NCBI GenBank assembly: GCA_026419785.1
Contig: JAODTK010005121.1
Location: 97,361 to 161,360, forward strand
Direction of reading: 5' to 3'
Source of the DNA: Sclerodactyla briareus
Taxonomy: Eukaryota > Echinodermata > Holothuroidea > Dendrochirotida > Sclerodactylidae
Length of the DNA: 64,000 nucleotides
Shown here: one piece after another, positions 12,201 to 24,037 of the stretch
Layout: each line of letters starts with the position of its first letter
Numbering within the stretch: the stretch's first letter is position 1
Position numbers and translations under genes: made by a program
Notes under the pieces: generated by a model
The model's database searches: none
What the model saw: only the letters and a program-made list of their open reading frames with translations
Told to the model about the DNA's origin: nothing

Positions 12201-12621
12201 AGATAAGACATTGTACACTACACTAGTATGAAGAGAACCTGGTATACAGGTAGGGTGCCTAGGGTCCAATTACGCCTGGTCGGAAAACAGTATAGCCAAA
12301 TCATACTCAGCAACCAGTGTCGTCGCCGGGGGAAGATGAGGGGCACGTGCTCCACAGGAAACTGTGGTCCCCGTGTCCCCCTCCCAAACTAATGTGGGGA
12401 AGGTTTATGGAATATAACGGATTGTTGCCCATAGTATTTATTCATAGAAATGTGTTAGACTGACACTTTACTGCAAAAAATAGGAAATTTAGCAATATAG
12501 AGTACGTCGCCTAATTATTCAGGTATTATCTCATGCTCAAGGACCCTCCCCCCAGGTCGATAGTTTCACTCCGCGGAGTGCAGGCGATCCCTTTGAACTC
12601 CTTTCTATTTCTATGATATAG
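9216..12621. other. No gene recognised
   Basis: About 3.4 kb of low-signal sequence with only short chance frames on both strands. A B-box-like GGTTCGACACC at 9290 has no tRNA around it. Confidence 0.5.
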
Positions 12622-12695
12622 GCCTACTTGCCAAGCAGAGGATCGAACCTAGTCTATACCCGGTAATGGTGCAGGCATGGATACTTTCGAATCGC
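12622..12695 (+). repeat. Family T block, copy 3
   Basis: GCCAAGCAGAGGATCG followed by GGTGCAGGCATGGATACT; the most diverged of the three. Confidence 0.5.
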
Positions 12696-12866
12696 CCCAA
12701 CTGGTGACGTCATGCATGACAAACACCCCAAACCTTTCCACTGTGAATGAAAGAGCTCAGTCGCATCCTTACAATCATACATAAAAAAAAAAAATATGTC
12801 CAGGCAGTGTCTGAAATGCTTGATATGAGGCAACTGTCCATAACATATTCGCCACTTTCTTATTAA

Positions 12867-12893
12867 ACATTATTATTATTATTATTATTATAA
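12867..12893 (+). repeat. (ATT)n microsatellite
   Basis: Eight or so ATT units. Confidence 0.9.
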
Positions 12894-13860
12894 TTCTACC
12901 GTCACTATGATGTGTCAAAACATATCAGCCCCGATATACCGTGTGACGGTTTCCACCGTAACATCGTGCGAATAGCACCGTCTAATTTGGCTGATACACG
13001 GTGTTGTGAGACAATATAGCCTCTAAAATGAGCCGTGAACCTATTCCTTACCCCACTAGTAAACAATGTTATGACATCTGTTAGCCCTAGTTAGGTTGTT
13101 AAATTGTAGGGTTAACATGATCACGAGTATATTTTCCTTCCGATATCCCTCGACATTGAAAAATATGATGACATCGCGCAGACAAAAAAAAACATTTCTT
13201 GATTTTCCTCTTGACAATTCACCTTTATAGCCTTACATTTGTATTCAGCCCACGCCCTCTTTTTATGGCACTGGGTATACTTCCGTGAAAGAAAATAGTT
13301 TCGTTTTCATGGTCGCGGTTAAGAGGAGAAGGTCTTAGAGAAGAAGCCGCGAAGTCTACTGGGACTATAGGTTTACCATCCATGTTCCACGGTGCTATTT
13401 TATGCCTTTTCCCTCATTCGATAAGCGACATAGGTTTGATCACGTATGCGCGGGGTCCTGATCTCCAACATTTCCTCCTCTCAAGTTGCAGTGACGTAGT
13501 TTCTAAATTTAAACAACATCTGCAGTCTCACCCTAGACCTTAAAGCGATACAATGCTTTGGCCGCATTGTGCCGGACGCCAGGGGATAGTTCTTGCATGA
13601 TTTCAGTCGGTAACTTGCACATTGGTATTCAATTGAGCAGCTGAACTCAATACATGTATTTCCTCGGGGTTGCCAAGCATATATTTGGCTGAGTTTAGTC
13701 GATATTAACATCCTTATATTATTCAGATCAAAGTGACGATACCAAGTTGCATAAACACGAATGTCACATGGATGACCCCAGGGCTAGTTTCGCCAACACT
13801 TATTAAACGGTCAATAAATTATCTTCTTGACTTCACTTATCCGATTTGAATCAATGCCGC

Positions 13861-13891
13861 GGGGGGGGGGGGGGGGATGGGGGGGGGGGGT
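13861..13891 (+). repeat. Poly-G tract
   Basis: Two long G runs separated by AT; a strong G-quadruplex candidate and an assembly-length hazard. Confidence 0.9.
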
Positions 13892-14154
13892 TCAGTCATC
13901 GCTGGATGAATCGGGTTATGCAATTGATAACTATATTGTTCTATTTCACCCTTAATTTTGATCATCCAATTCCACGTATGGAACGTTTATAGGCCTGTGG
14001 CGTTGGGCGCCCTCCCAGTGCACGCCACTGACCAAGCCCCGTTGTACGAAGTTTGCATTTGGTGATGGGAATGTTCGTTCCATACATCAGGCCTAGGCCT
14101 ATCGTGGTTCCTGAGCACTGCTTCCCATTATAGCAACTCCGGGAAAGTCCAGAT

Positions 14155-14609
14155 GTGTTATTGTTGGTTGTACAAACACGTCCCTTTAAACTTTTTAAAA
14201 GTTGTCACGTGTCCATCTCTGTGGGGGAGACAGCTTCGACGTCGAAGCTTTTATTTGATTACAAGCCGAATACGTGGTCTTTCAGCGGGGCCGTTATTAG
14301 TCGAGCGGGGACAGTCGTAACTCGCCTGGCCCAGTCGACGTTGAGTGATTTGCTAGCAGGTGGGTGAAAAGTTCAGAATGTTTGGACGAGACCTCCGGCG
14401 GTGCCCAAGATAAGAGAAGATTTACTGTGTGTTGTAACGTAAAAGGAGAATTCCGTCCCGGCTGTTACGACATGGGGAATACTGGCGAAATTGTACCGGA
14501 AGTTGGCAACGATAACGCAGATATGATGCAGGCATGCAGTGCCATTATTCCGTGCGAGTACCTATCTTGGCAGTTCCTGGGTTCCCCATGTATATTGACC
14601 GACTCATGA
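14155..14609 (+). other. Two adjoining open frames without recognised function
   Basis: Two frames of 70 and 81 codons overlap by four bases. The track starts are GTG codons, so they are not convincing animal starts. The first bases, in another frame, read CVIVGCTNTS, faintly like the start of a THAP zinc finger, but this hits a stop two codons later. Probably decayed transposon or exon sequence, or chance. Confidence 0.12.
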
Positions 14610-14808
14610 TCTCAATTATGTATTTCCACGACGAAGTAGATGTGTAGGTGTGCTATATTGCACTATAATACACTGGAGGCTGCACCTTCAAATGAAACAA
14701 GAAATCCCCAAAACCACGTGAAAATGCTCCATTATTTCCGAAATGGTGTGAGGTTTGTTGGTGTGCTATATTGCACCAATTCAGGCTACATTAACGCTAA
14801 CCCTAACC

Positions 14809-14893
14809 CCGAACATCGAACCCCGGGAACATCGACCCTGGGAATATTGAACACTGAGAACGTCGATATCTCTGAGAATTTCGGACTCTGGAA
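14809..14893 (+). repeat. Degenerate 16-18 base minisatellite
   Basis: About five units: GAACATCGAACCCCGG, GAACATCGACCCTGG, GAATATTGAACACTGA, GAACGTCGATATCTCTGA, GAATTTCGGACTCTGG. The frame across it is not evidently coding. Confidence 0.75.
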
Positions 14894-15688
14894 GTGCATG
14901 TGAAACCTAACCCCACTGGCCGGCACCACTGCCCGATGCACTCTCCGTATTTTGACCGACACCAACTGGATCAGCACGCGCCATCAGCTTGACGCAAACA
15001 ATGTTCGTGTGTGACGGTCACCTGTGGAGGGTTCATTTTGGTTTGACCCCAGAGGTTTACCACAGACCAGCAGCACAGTGTAGCCAGCACTGACAACGAT
15101 AAATAACTAGGACTCAATTGTAATTTCATCATTGTTCATCTTTATCAGCAAAACTATCGTCTCCCTATTTTGCCACCGTCGTGAAAACGAAGCGAAATTA
15201 TTTTGATGTAGACCTAGCTATAAGTATTCAACATTTATTCAACTTTTTCCAAGGTAGGCAGGGCTTTACAACTCTGCTAGTGTACTCCACAAGCGACAAC
15301 GCCCTTGTCTATTGCATGACGCACCCCTAGGCAGTTGAACGTGGGTCATTGTCAAATATGTGCGTCATGTTCACGGAATGGTCAGTAGGCCACTGACACA
15401 CTTTGGTGTGTGTCATTTACTAGGAGTGGAAAAAATATAGAAAAGACAGGCAGCCCTACCAGTGGATCATTTTCTAGGAACTATGTCATACGAGTGACTG
15501 CGGGTGCGTCAATGAACAGTAATTGATTACCCATCTGATGACAGTGACTCACCCTTACTGGGGTATAGGGGGTACGTCAAACACCTGACAAGTGCATGAC
15601 ACCCGGACGGCATCTGCACAGAGAAACCCCATATACGGTACCGTATAAGGGTTTGAAATAGTTACCGTACATTACTAAGCTGTACATT

Positions 15689-15858
15689 GTGGCGTACCCA
15701 CGAGGGGGGGGGGGGGGTCAGAACACTCTCATGACCCAAGTACTTAATACATTTTTAACACATTTTTTTTGCAGTTCAGTAGAGGTTTTGCAGCTGTTAT
15801 TTAGCAAATATTGCAGCAATATGTGTCTAGAAGCCCATAAATTGTACTTATTTGCCAA
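15689..15858 (+). mobile_element. Family E element, copy 1 (GTGGCGTA end)
   Basis: GTGGCGTACCCACGA followed by poly-G, TCAGAAC, ACATTTTTAACACA, then a long block from TTGCAGTTCAGTAG to TATTTGCCAA that recurs almost unchanged in copy 2. CAGTGGCGTA-type ends are known for hAT-like transposons; no transposase is present. Confidence 0.6.
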
Positions 15859-15959
15859 AATATTTTGACAGGTTCGTCAGCTTACGCTTCGTAGTAAAGT
15901 TATCACTCCTGGAAGACCATTGTGCCGATTGTACCAATGAACTGCATGTACAGCTGCAC

Positions 15960-16046
15960 GGCCAGATGGCTGAACGGTTAGAATGTGGACCTATATGGCT
16001 GGTGGGCGTAGTATTGAATGATCCATGTTTCAAACATGGCCATGTC
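15960..16046 (+). repeat. tRNA-derived SINE head or decayed tRNA
   Basis: TGGCTGAACGG at 15967-15977 fits the pol III A box (TRGYNNARNNG) exactly. At 16023-16039 CCATG-TTTCAAA-CATGG makes a T-arm with a 5-base stem and 7-base loop. Their spacing suits a class II (Leu/Ser-like) tRNA. The acceptor arms (15960-15966 and 16040-16046) do not pair, so this is not a working tRNA. Confidence 0.45.
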
Positions 16047-16335
16047 ATCATACCGATACCAAAGACTCAAAAGATTGGACCCTGTACGTGCATGCCACAT
16101 ATAATAGTATGCCCCGAATGAGCAATAGAATATGGAACACAATTAAATTTTAGCGTTGTATATACAGGATATGTAATGATACCGGTCATTCAGGAGTGCA
16201 GTATCAACTTATTAACTGATTAAAAGACAGAAATGAAATAGACCACATTTTGCTGCACTACCTTACCAACTACATAACTGAAAACCCCTTCACATATACC
16301 TTCACTCTTTAAGGAAACGTTGTGTACAACTTACA

Positions 16336-16508
16336 CAGTGGCGTAGGCCTTTTCCCACGGGGGGGGGGGGGGTCAGAACCCAAGTGATCTATACATTTTT
16401 AACACAAAAACTCATTTATTGCAGTTGAGTAGAGGTTTTGCAGCTGTTATTTAGCAAATATTGCAGCAATATGTGTCTAGAAGCCCATAAATTGTACTTA
16501 TTTGCCAA
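16336..16508 (+). mobile_element. Family E element, copy 2
   Basis: CAGTGGCGTAGGCC, poly-G, TCAGAACCCAAGTGATC, then the same long internal block as copy 1. It starts about 650 bases downstream, in the same orientation. Confidence 0.65.
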
Positions 16509-16598
16509 TAGTAGGGTTAGGCCTATAAGAGGCGCACTTGCCCTTGTTCGACCTCAACCCCTCCTCCAAGACAAATCTCTCGGTACGCGCCTGAATTT

Positions 16599-16646
16599 AC
16601 ACAACACTGTCTAACTAGCACACCTATCCCGGTGTTGTGCTAGTTA
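16599..16646. repeat. Small inverted-repeat element
   Basis: TAACTAGCACA (16612-16622) and TGTGCTAGTTA (16636-16646) are perfect complements around a 13-base centre. The left part matches 1602-1632. Confidence 0.75.
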
Positions 16647-17754
16647 CACAGCCTCTCCTAAGAGTGATGTACTTCTGGTGCCCTTACATCACTCCCTCCC
16701 ACCAACATTTCACCGTGCATCATCAGCAACTTCCAGCCTATCGAAGTTTGCCCGAGGCGTACCTGGGTGTCTGAACAATGGTAAAACGGTGGTTTTGCTG
16801 GTCAATATGTTTACGGTTTCAGACTAAATTAACTGCCCCCGCAGAACATTCCTATTCATCAACTAAACTGCTATATTTATGTATAGGCTTCTACGTTTGT
16901 TTTTTCTTTCCGACAAAAATATACCCGTCGTTCGTGCAATTTTCAAAATACCAATAGTGCACCGTATCTCGTGACTTAACACCGCTGTTGTGCCATTCCC
17001 GCAGGGTGTACGTTCGTTCGGCCTCCAAGTTTGTAATACAAATGACAATGATGCAAACACGATCGGTATTTGTGGTGCCGAGTTTTGTGCGGCCAATCCT
17101 TTCTTTACTTCTCCCAGATTTACCCTCGTTATATTGATATCTATAAAACGCCAAAACATCTCCGGGGTTCGCATCCATAAGTAGAGCCCTCATACGATAG
17201 CGCAATACATTGAAAACATTCCTATTATTCAATAGGAACCCGATTAAAAACTCTAGGGCTGATTTAAGCCTCTTATTTGCCAGTCGGCTGTGCATGCTTC
17301 CGAGTCGCTTTGAAGGCGGGACCGTTTCGAAGAATTGGATATGCGGATGCCCATGAAAAGACTGAACGTATTCAAAAACAGAAACCCTGGGCGAGAAAAC
17401 ATTGCTTGAAACGGCGTCATGAATGGGCTAATATTGTACGGAGAGGTGGCGTTTAACAGGTCCTACCGATGTTGGGGAGGGGATTGAATCGAGCAAAAAT
17501 CATTTTTTCGTTAAACGGTTAACTCTTAACAGATCGCGCCGGTTGCTTGAGTGGTCAACCGAATTTCACAGACTATTAAACCATACAGATCAGTAACCCT
17601 TCTTTTCTGAAGAAAAAACGTCGTAATTAATGTGACACCAGATTTTCGATGAGAGACTGTCCTGAATGAGTGCGTTGTTTCAAATCGTTGCCCTAACGAC
17701 GTATGATGTATTCCACACACGAAGAATGACTGAGTAATATATGTCAGTTGATTG
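16647..17754. other. No gene recognised
   Basis: Repeat-poor; holds the overlapping frames at 16863-17295 listed separately. Confidence 0.4.
16863..17295 (-). other. Overlapping open frames (134 and 103 codons), no domain recognised
   Basis: Two overlapping minus-strand frames in a repeat-free stretch. The longer begins with a real ATG at 17295. Neither shows a motif, and no flanking splice pair could be fixed. Confidence 0.12.
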
Positions 17755-18200
17755 CCGTTTGCAAGCAAACATTTCGGGTTCGGCTTCCAGTAGTCGCTGC
17801 CGGGACGCTTTTCCTACTAGTGATGTACGGAGGGAGTCGTCACTCACTAACTTGTCTTCCGGTTCCCGTTTAATGCAGTGGTATGTGCATGGGTTCCCTG
17901 GGGTTGTCAGACTGTTTCGAGATATGTGCAATAAGTCTCGTCGTTTGGATGTGGGCAACCACCTTGAATTTGAACTCCCCTCCCTCCAGGTGCTAAAAGA
18001 GTCGGATTCTGAAGTTCACTGGTCGTACTTCCTGACATTCGGAGGGGACGTGAAATGGCAGTCTCGGGAGCAGGTTGGAAATGGCACACCTCGATATCAT
18101 CTGAGACTGCAGCACTAGTTGAGAAGTCGCATTATCAGATTATCGCCCCGTACTCAACGATCAATACGGCCAGGGTCCCTTGTTGAGCCTAATTGGCTTT
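17755..18200 (+). repeat. Family R repeat, copy 1
   Basis: Shares CAGGTTCGG-like, TTTAATGCAGTGG, CTGGGGTTGT, GCAATAAGTCTCGTC and CAATACGGCCAGGGTCCCTT-like blocks, in order, with 36050-36415. The 125-codon frame 17741-18118 lies within the repeat and is not supported as a gene. Confidence 0.65.
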
Positions 18201-19034
18201 CCCCATAGAAATCAAATCAAATCAAATCACGGAAGTCAGTAACTTAAGAAGACACAGCCTTTCCCAACCCGAAAACTGGAAGGGATACACTGATCCATGA
18301 ATGCTGTTATTTCAAAAAAATGAAAGGTAGACATTACCATGAGCGTGTATGAATATAGAGATCTTAACTGAAATTTTGAAACGACGTCGAAACTAAAGAA
18401 ACAGCATTCAACAGAGTTCGGACTTCTCTGCGTCCAATTATTCCCCAGTGGATTATTGAGTGGGGTAAGCGGATAGTCATCAATCGCATGTCGTAAATGA
18501 CGACAAAAAAGAATGGCCATGTAGGTGTAATATTTACGCAGCGGATTTGGCGAGATCGATCGAGTGTGAAGTGGACAAAAGACAACCCGACCCAAGGACC
18601 CATCCCTTTAGCTGGCTATGGCGTGGTGCTTAATATGAATACCATTTTGTGAGATCCCGGATTCTCTGCGAATAACTGAAAAAGCTCATGATTCATATAG
18701 TCGCCTCTTTCAATAAGAGGGAGTTTCACGGGTATGATGCAAAGTCAGGACTATATATACACGACCTTTATCAGTTTACAGTCCCGGCCACTGGGGAGAA
18801 TGACGTAATGTTTTTTTGTGGTGAGTGCGTGCAGTAATTGGTTTGTGGTGTGATTCCTATTTTGGTGGACACGATATCTTCTTGAGGTGAGATCCCCTGG
18901 TTTATCTGAATTCTTCCATAGTGGGTGATGTTTCAATGACAAATAATAAATGGAGTCTGGGAAAAGGGCAAACCGCACAGTTTCAAGTGCACTGCCTGAT
19001 ATTTGTATTCCTCGTGGTAGGCAGAATTTTATAA
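18201..19034. other. No gene recognised
   Basis: Three overlapping chance frames near 18236-18603; a short AAATC repeat at 18207-18227. Confidence 0.4.
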
Positions 19035-19640
19035 TTCTATCAAGGAGGCGTGCGTATCATTGTGCGTGTCTGCCTGTGTGTGTGTGATACTTCTTGCCAC
19101 GTAATCTAACGAATGCAAGCATGTACCAAGTTCATGGTCAGGTATATGGGTTGCACATATGCATAGTATGAACTATATAATTTTGGTATCAGGTCATTCG
19201 AGGACGTGAGAGGGCGGACCTCCCACAGCTTGTCAACATGAGGCTTAACGAACGCAAGCATGTGCCAATGTCAAATTAGATATGTGGGCAGGTGGGTTGC
19301 ACTTGCTGAGGGTGGACCCTATTGTTCATGGCGATAGTAAAAGGTCATTCGAGGTCAGTTGAATGCAAACCTCAAAACCATTGTCAGAACAATATCTAAC
19401 AAACGGAACTTATGTAACAAGTTCAAATCAGGCACGGTATGTGGGTTACAAACAGGGGGACGAATCCTATTATTTTTGGCATACGGTCAAGGTCATGACA
19501 GGACACATTTAGGAATTCCTGTCAGCACGATATCAGCAAAAAGCAAGCGTGGATTGAGTTGGAATTGGGTATGTAGGTTGCAGATATGAACTGAGGAAAA
19601 TATCTATTATTTTTGGCATATGCTCCATGTCATTTAAAGG
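19035..19640 (+). repeat. Family L tandem array, unit about 140 bases
   Basis: AACGAACGCAAGCATGTNCCA-like blocks begin near 19109, 19247, 19397 and 19535 (spacings about 138, 150, 138). Each leads into ATGTGGGTTGCA and CTATTATTTTTGGCAT words. Diverged units, non-coding. Confidence 0.75.
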
Positions 19641-20264
19641 AGCATTCGTTTCACAACACCCAGCCGATATTGGACGGTGCTGTTTGCTTGAGAAAGTTTA
19701 AACTCACACTCGAGATTGCAGCAAGTCGCTCTGATAAGTGAAAAGGGCGTATGTCATTACCCTATGAAATCTCAAACTCACCTCGTTTTTTGTTTGTTTT
19801 TTGGTCATTTACATTAAACAAGCAATATCGTGCCTTAACACCCGGCATCCCATTTATATGAACTATGGCGGAAAATATCGTCCCGCGGTATATCGGGACT
19901 CCCGCTTTGATATGTCATATTGATTTTATATCGTATCGTTATCGAGTTGCGTTGAGGCGGTTCTTCTCCATGACGTCATCGAACGACGCCGTCGCTTGCT
20001 TACCAGTTGCTACCAGATGACAAGGTCTTTAATATAGGCAGAGCCATCCTCAGTAAGCTTGTCCAGCCCGGCTCCTTCATAGATAACACACCATCTGAGA
20101 AAAAATCCTACATAGTAACACTCCCCATAACACCACCTTAACCCTGACACTGATCTTATCACAACCTATTAAACTAATAGGCCCAGTTATTTTGTTCATA
20201 ATGCACAACATACCAGTATTTGTACATTGTGCAATATACGGTACACAAGATAAGGTTTGTGAGG

Positions 20265-20400
20265 ATGGGTTGGCTTGTCAGCACGATATCTGAAGATATC
20301 GCTAGCTATTGCATTCATCGTGTTTCGAATTAGGTGAGGTAGTTGCAAATTTGAGGAGGAAAATACCTTGTCGATTTCGGTATCAGGTCTAGGCATTCAT
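20265..20400 (+). repeat. Isolated family L-like unit
   Basis: TGTCAGCACGATATC, AATTAGGTGAGGTAGTTGCA and TTCGGTATCAGGTC follow the family L order. Confidence 0.45.
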
Positions 20401-20814
20401 GGCCAAAGGTGGAATTCTAGAGTATTATAACTGACTGAGCATGCAATTACCCATCATGTTTTGAGATCTGACGAAGGGTCCTTCCTGGGCGTAAGAAGTC
20501 ATGACAGTGCAAAAAAGTTGAAGACTGAGTCAATTAATATGCATGATTGGTAGGCCCTATCATCTGCCTACAACTGCAATGTGCATGAAGCAGGCACGAA
20601 TTTGGCTGTTTGTCACCCTGCATAACGCTTGTGATACCTTGATTGATTTTGATAGCTCAAAGTCAAGTGCCTTTCATTGGTTCTTTGAATCCATGAAGCT
20701 TCCAAAAGCTACTGGCTTCAGAAATGGTGCATATTTCTAAAGAACTGTGATGAAAGGGTCGGTCTCCTACATCCATGTTCGTTGGGCGAAACTTCTGACG
20801 CTCCCGTTTTTTAG

Positions 20815-20945
20815 GAATCTATATGCAGTCACGCAGAGTATATGTGTGTACGGGCGTGTGTGTTCCTTGTGAGCTTGATATCCGGAAAACGCAAGCATCC
20901 ATTACGTTCAAATTAGACATGGTAATTATAGGCAATTACAGGTAA
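20815..20945 (+). repeat. Family L-like unit with GT-rich lead
   Basis: GTGAGCTTGATATCCGGAAAACGCAAGCATCCATTACGTTCAAATTAGAC follows family L order (shown as separate words GATATC, AACGCAAGCAT, TTCAAATTAGAC). Confidence 0.45.
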
Positions 20946-21203
20946 TCCGCGCAAACCATGTATTGCTTATACTGTTTAATAGTCGTATTTAAAACAGTGT
21001 TTAGGAAGTGAAAACTGGACTGAACCCGATCTTGGAATAACGGTTGAATAACGTCAATGCCTGATCATGTTTATCGCAGCCAAACACTGTACTCATGACA
21101 ACCTACAGTAATTTGATGCCTTGTGTGTAGCAATTGATAGTTTGATTCAATAGTACTATTGAAATAATGATTGAAAGCGTTCATTTATTAAACACTTTTT
21201 TAT

Positions 21204-21254
21204 ATGTGTGTGTTTGTGTGTGTGTGTGCGTGTGCGTGCGTGTGTATGCGTGCC
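21204..21254 (+). repeat. (GT)n microsatellite
   Basis: GT run with GCGTGC interruptions. Confidence 0.9.
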
Positions 21255-21565
21255 TGTCGCTCACCGGCATTTCTTATCGAATCACTATGAAATAATGGAA
21301 GTTTGAAAACTGAAGAAGCAGTCATATGTATTTCGAGATGTTTCACTTCTAAACTAAAATAAAATTGGCCCAAGCTTATCTCCTCAATTTGTTCCTATAC
21401 AAACATGGCCAGATCAGGTGACTTACTGAGAATCGTAGAGGATCTATAATTGCACTTTTGCTTGTATGCTATTATTCAAAAAGTGTCATGAAACCGCCTG
21501 GCCGATTACGTTTCGTAAACAACTGTTTAGTATATTCCTAATTGTTCAAAATAGCTGAAAGAAAA

Positions 21566-21591
21566 GTGACGTCAATATTTTGCGTCACGTG
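21566..21591. promoter_or_regulatory. CRE and E-box cluster
   Basis: TGACGTCA (21567-21574) is followed within 12 bases by CACGTG (21586-21591); GTGACG and CGTCAC form an inverted pair. No gene is recognised nearby, so function is unknown. Confidence 0.25.
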
Positions 21592-23440
21592 CATAGAACG
21601 GTTCGAAAAACTTGAATCATCTCTGCTTGAATGCGTTGTTTGATCGTGGAAGGCCAAAAAGTCAAACTAACCACAAAAGAGTAATATTGGCATTGTCATG
21701 CAACAACAATAGATGTTTGTGCAGTTCGGGGCATCCATGCGTACAGCCACCTAGGACGTCAGACATGCTTTGTCAGTGATAATTTCAGGTACTTTATTGA
21801 GATGGTTTCGTAACTCTTCTTCTGAATAAAATCACTGAACAATAAGTCGGCTTACTAACAGCCTAGCCGAGACGGAATATCCGATAAAAAAGATGATTAT
21901 ACAGTCATCATGAGTACGGCGCCACAGAAGAGGTCACGCCCTGCGTATATACCGTACCTATTATTAACACTTTAGCTTGTCCTGTGGACGCATGCATGCA
22001 ACGTATTTCTAAGGGTGTGACGGAATATCACGTGATATGAAATACGTACTAAGTACAGCTTAGTCACTAATGAATGTAATATTCTAATACGACTGGAGAA
22101 ATTACCAGTGAGTTTCATTCATGTTACACGTAGAAGTCACAATGTAAGCCTATGTCTTCCACGTGTTTGCGTATGTTCATCATTCTTATTCGTAATGTTG
22201 ATCCGATAAACTAACAACCTCCTAATCCTGAAATATATGCCATTCACAAAATGAAGATGATAAAAACAAAACACGATTAGATGATGCCGAATGTGGTTCT
22301 ACGATTGGGTTCCCTGTATATGCTTAGAAAAGGACCTATTAACCCACGACCTTAGGTCGACACCTTCCAGAGGTGTGAAAAAAATCATGTGCACAAATAT
22401 ACCGGAAAGCGAAATCATTCAACTTAATTGAAATGTCCTCTTTTCATTCTTGTGCGATGTACGCTGGATGATACACAGAGAAAAGTTCACTGATTATTTT
22501 CAATCATTCATAGCTCTGATTGAATCACAACACGCACATTGTTTAAAACTATGGATCGGCTACCGGCACGGGCAGCTGGCAGATTCAAATGTAGGCATTT
22601 TGGAAATTGATTGCAGCTATGGAGACTAACCATATGCACATGGAGAATTAACAGATATGAAATGGTAGGTTACAATTAACTGGAGGGTATTTAGGAGGAA
22701 TCGTGTAATATCTCTATCATAGGATTCAGAACTTTTTCTCTGGTATATTTCGTTTTAAATGCACTATAAACAAAAAAAATGCCACGATCGCTTGATCCAT
22801 ACATCAGTAACTTTCCGAAAAATAGTATTTCTGTGTTGCACTCTACGCGAACGACAGATTTGGTGAAACTCAAGCACAAGTCGGGAGGGCAAAAGGGTAT
22901 TTCCCCGGAGGTGGAATCATTACGTTTTCCAGCGTTCGGTGCAACGTAATGACGAGGGGTGGGCCGAGGGATCAGTGGTGCAGCAGCCATATCCAGCCTC
23001 TATACAGGCTTGTTTCCGATGCACCTGTTCCCTGCATATTCAATATACCTATTCCTTCTCATTTCCGTCGCCACCGTTGGAATTTCACGATACAGTCCAC
23101 GTCTGCAACTTTCCCGATACTTTCAGGGTTTTTTTTTTTTTTCACCCGTGCCAGGGCCTTGTTAGCAGGTTCATGAGCAGAGGATGAGGGTTGCTGTGAG
23201 GGAGTCTACTCCGCTCGCGCCAGATGCGCCCACCCGCAGTCAGATACGCTTCTGATTGGGTGTCGTTAGGCCATATGGCGGCAATGTAGATGTGAGAGGA
23301 TTTTCTATTGAAGATCAAATTGACTTCACCATTCAGTAAGCTGGCACTCCATCGAGTTTAACTACGTAATAATACGGCACGGACCGTACCTGTTCATACA
23401 TTTTATATGGAGTGTAGGTTTACTGGACACCTTGAGGCTT
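21592..23440. other. No gene recognised; one hairpin
   Basis: TCATTACGTT (22917-22926) and AACGTAATGA (22943-22952) are perfect complements around a 16-base loop. A poly-T run lies near 23130. No coding support. Confidence 0.5.
22691..22990 (-). other. 99-codon ATG frame overlapping a hairpin
   Basis: Starts MAAAPLIPRP; no domain recognised. Its 5' part overlaps a 10-base perfect inverted repeat (22917-22926 with 22943-22952), typical of a repeat end, so transposon-derived sequence is more likely than a gene. Confidence 0.12.
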
Positions 23441-23444
23441 GTGT

Positions 23445-23525
23445 CTGCATTTATAACATGGACAAACTTGCTCAGCAGGTAAATCCAAAATCCTTGTAAT
23501 TCACTAAGCATGGTGGGATTAGAAG
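23445..23525 (+). repeat. Family P duplicate, copy 1
   Basis: ACATGGACAAAC, CTCAGCAGGTAA and ATCCTTGTAATTC occur in the same order at 24048-24115. Confidence 0.65.
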
Positions 23526-23551
23526 GTACACCTCACTTCAATCCCGAGAGT

Positions 23552-23600
23552 GCCAGATGGCTTAGTCTGAATGCCACTATAATAGCACTTGGTGTAGAGG
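23552..23600 (+). repeat. tRNA-like SINE head fragment
   Basis: Shares GCCAGATGGCT and the following GAATG with 15962-15983. The A box has one mismatch, and no T-arm follows. Confidence 0.3.
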
Positions 23601-24037
23601 GTACAGTTATATGCGTTGTTTGTGTGTATTTACTCGAGCTTTGATGTACGAGTCGCCATCTTCTGCGTGAATTCAGGCATAGGTGGATAGAGGTCTCCAC
23701 AGTTCCATCCACGTGAAAACAGTCTCAGAGATGAGCGGGCTCATTTATTGAACTCACTGAACTCCATATCTGTGAACTCTCGGTCTCGATTCATCCATTT
23801 TCACAAAGATTACAAAACTTCTTAAAAAAGAGAGAAAAAAGAGGCCCCCTCAAAATGACAGGGAAAAATAGGAACGCCGAAAATGCAACCGGCGCGTCGT
23901 CCATGACGGTGGGTAACTGTCACACATTGTCATATGGAGGGTTAGGTCACCACTTAAACCTAAAGACGTTCTCCGGAGAATGATTTACAATGCACTTTTT
24001 CTAATTGTTTGAATGTTAAAATCAGAGGTATATGTTG

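Larger units (their letters stand above)
12894..14808. other. No gene recognised
   Basis: Contains a poly-G tract at 13861-13891 interrupted by AT, and the open frames at 14155-14609 described separately. Confidence 0.45.

Noticed and set aside
14150-14200. THAP-like CVIVGCTNTS start
   Set aside because: Frame closes two codons later and the rest of the domain is absent.
17741-18118. 125-codon frame
   Set aside because: Coincides with family R repeat and is not kept open in the second copy at 36050.
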